From contig CALFMA010000176.1 in the NCBI GenBank assembly GCA_937880065.1, positions 1 to 5,034 of the forward strand: DNA of 5,034 nucleotides. The letters run 5' to 3'. The notes beneath the pieces are model-generated. The model was not told the DNA's origin. It did no database searches and saw only the letters and a program-made list of their open reading frames with translations. Every line of letters begins with the position of its first letter. Within the stretch, counting starts at the first letter, position 1. This DNA comes from an uncultured Ruminococcus sp. (GTDB lineage Bacteria > Bacillota_A > Clostridia > Oscillospirales > Ruminococcaceae). A program made the position numbers and the translations under genes. Shown piece by piece: positions 4,976 through 5,034 of this stretch.

Positions 4976-5034
4976 ATTTTGTATTATCTTGTAACACCTA
5001 AAATTATATATAAAAAGAACTTTATAAAAGCAAA

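Larger units (their letters stand above)
4727..5034. other. Non-coding spacer after pckG, rich in hairpins and short repeats
   Basis: No credible gene is visible on either strand; the minus-strand frame covering 4178-4786 is a shadow of pckG. From left to right the spacer contains an intrinsic terminator, a symmetrical A/T-tailed hairpin, a 14-base palindrome, a 10-base palindrome, the phrase GTAGGGGCGGATATTATC (4916-4933) and an imperfect direct repeat of 23 bases. From about 4976 onward it is AT-rich with several TATA-like hexamers, but none has a properly spaced -35 partner, so no promoter is called. The style resembles repeat-laden intergenic regions of Ruminococcus-type genomes. Confidence 0.6.

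Noticed and set aside
4976..5034. Sigma70-like promoter in the AT-rich end of the window
   Set aside because: TTGTAT, TTGTAA and several TATA-like hexamers are present, but the possible spacers are 10-14 bases, too short to support a call.

Overview
The window reads as a mosaic of three unrelated bacterial segments joined end to end, not as one natural locus. Segment A (1 to about 938-946) looks like Bacteroides-type Bacteroidota DNA: the 3' part of a fimbrillin-like surface protein gene, a strong intrinsic terminator, and the 5' two thirds of a PqqD-family (RiPP recognition element) gene. Segment B (about 938-946 to 3311-3320) looks like a second Bacteroidales source. It holds a minus-strand pair, an IscU/NifU-like scaffold protein followed by a GGGtGRT-family protein. 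A divergent plus-strand gene encodes a secreted S9 (prolyl oligopeptidase family) peptidase. Segment C (about 3311-3320 to 5034) has the codon choice and intergenic style of a Ruminococcus-like Firmicute: the C-terminal three quarters of a GTP-dependent PEP carboxykinase (pckG), a long terminator hairpin, and a repeat- and palindrome-rich spacer.

Both joins cut through genes on each side. At 938-946 a plus-strand pqqD and a minus-strand GGGtGRT gene lose their 3' ends at the same bases. The GGGtGRT protein stops being recognisable exactly inside its eponymous GGGTGRT motif. At 3311-3320 the S9 peptidase loses its catalytic half and runs in frame into a PEPCK that lacks its N-terminal part. 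At each join a 9-10 base stretch fits both partner genes, which is what microhomology-driven chimera formation (assembly, amplification or library artefact) would leave. The 722-codon S9-PEPCK reading frame is therefore most likely not a real fusion enzyme.

The parts that make biological sense are the following. (i) The IscU-like/GGGtGRT pair is a compact two-gene operon with a 13-base gap and a strong Shine-Dalgarno sequence. It is conserved in anaerobes, and the GGGtGRT partner has no firmly established function that I know of. (ii) The 110-base divergent intergenic region has Bacteroidota-type promoter elements facing both ways. (iii) The PqqD-like protein would have served a peptide-modifying enzyme encoded beyond the join. 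(iv) The spacer after pckG (4727-5034) holds two hairpins, two short palindromes and an imperfect 23-base direct repeat. I found no tRNA, rRNA, CRISPR array or transposase gene, and no convincing new multi-gene system.
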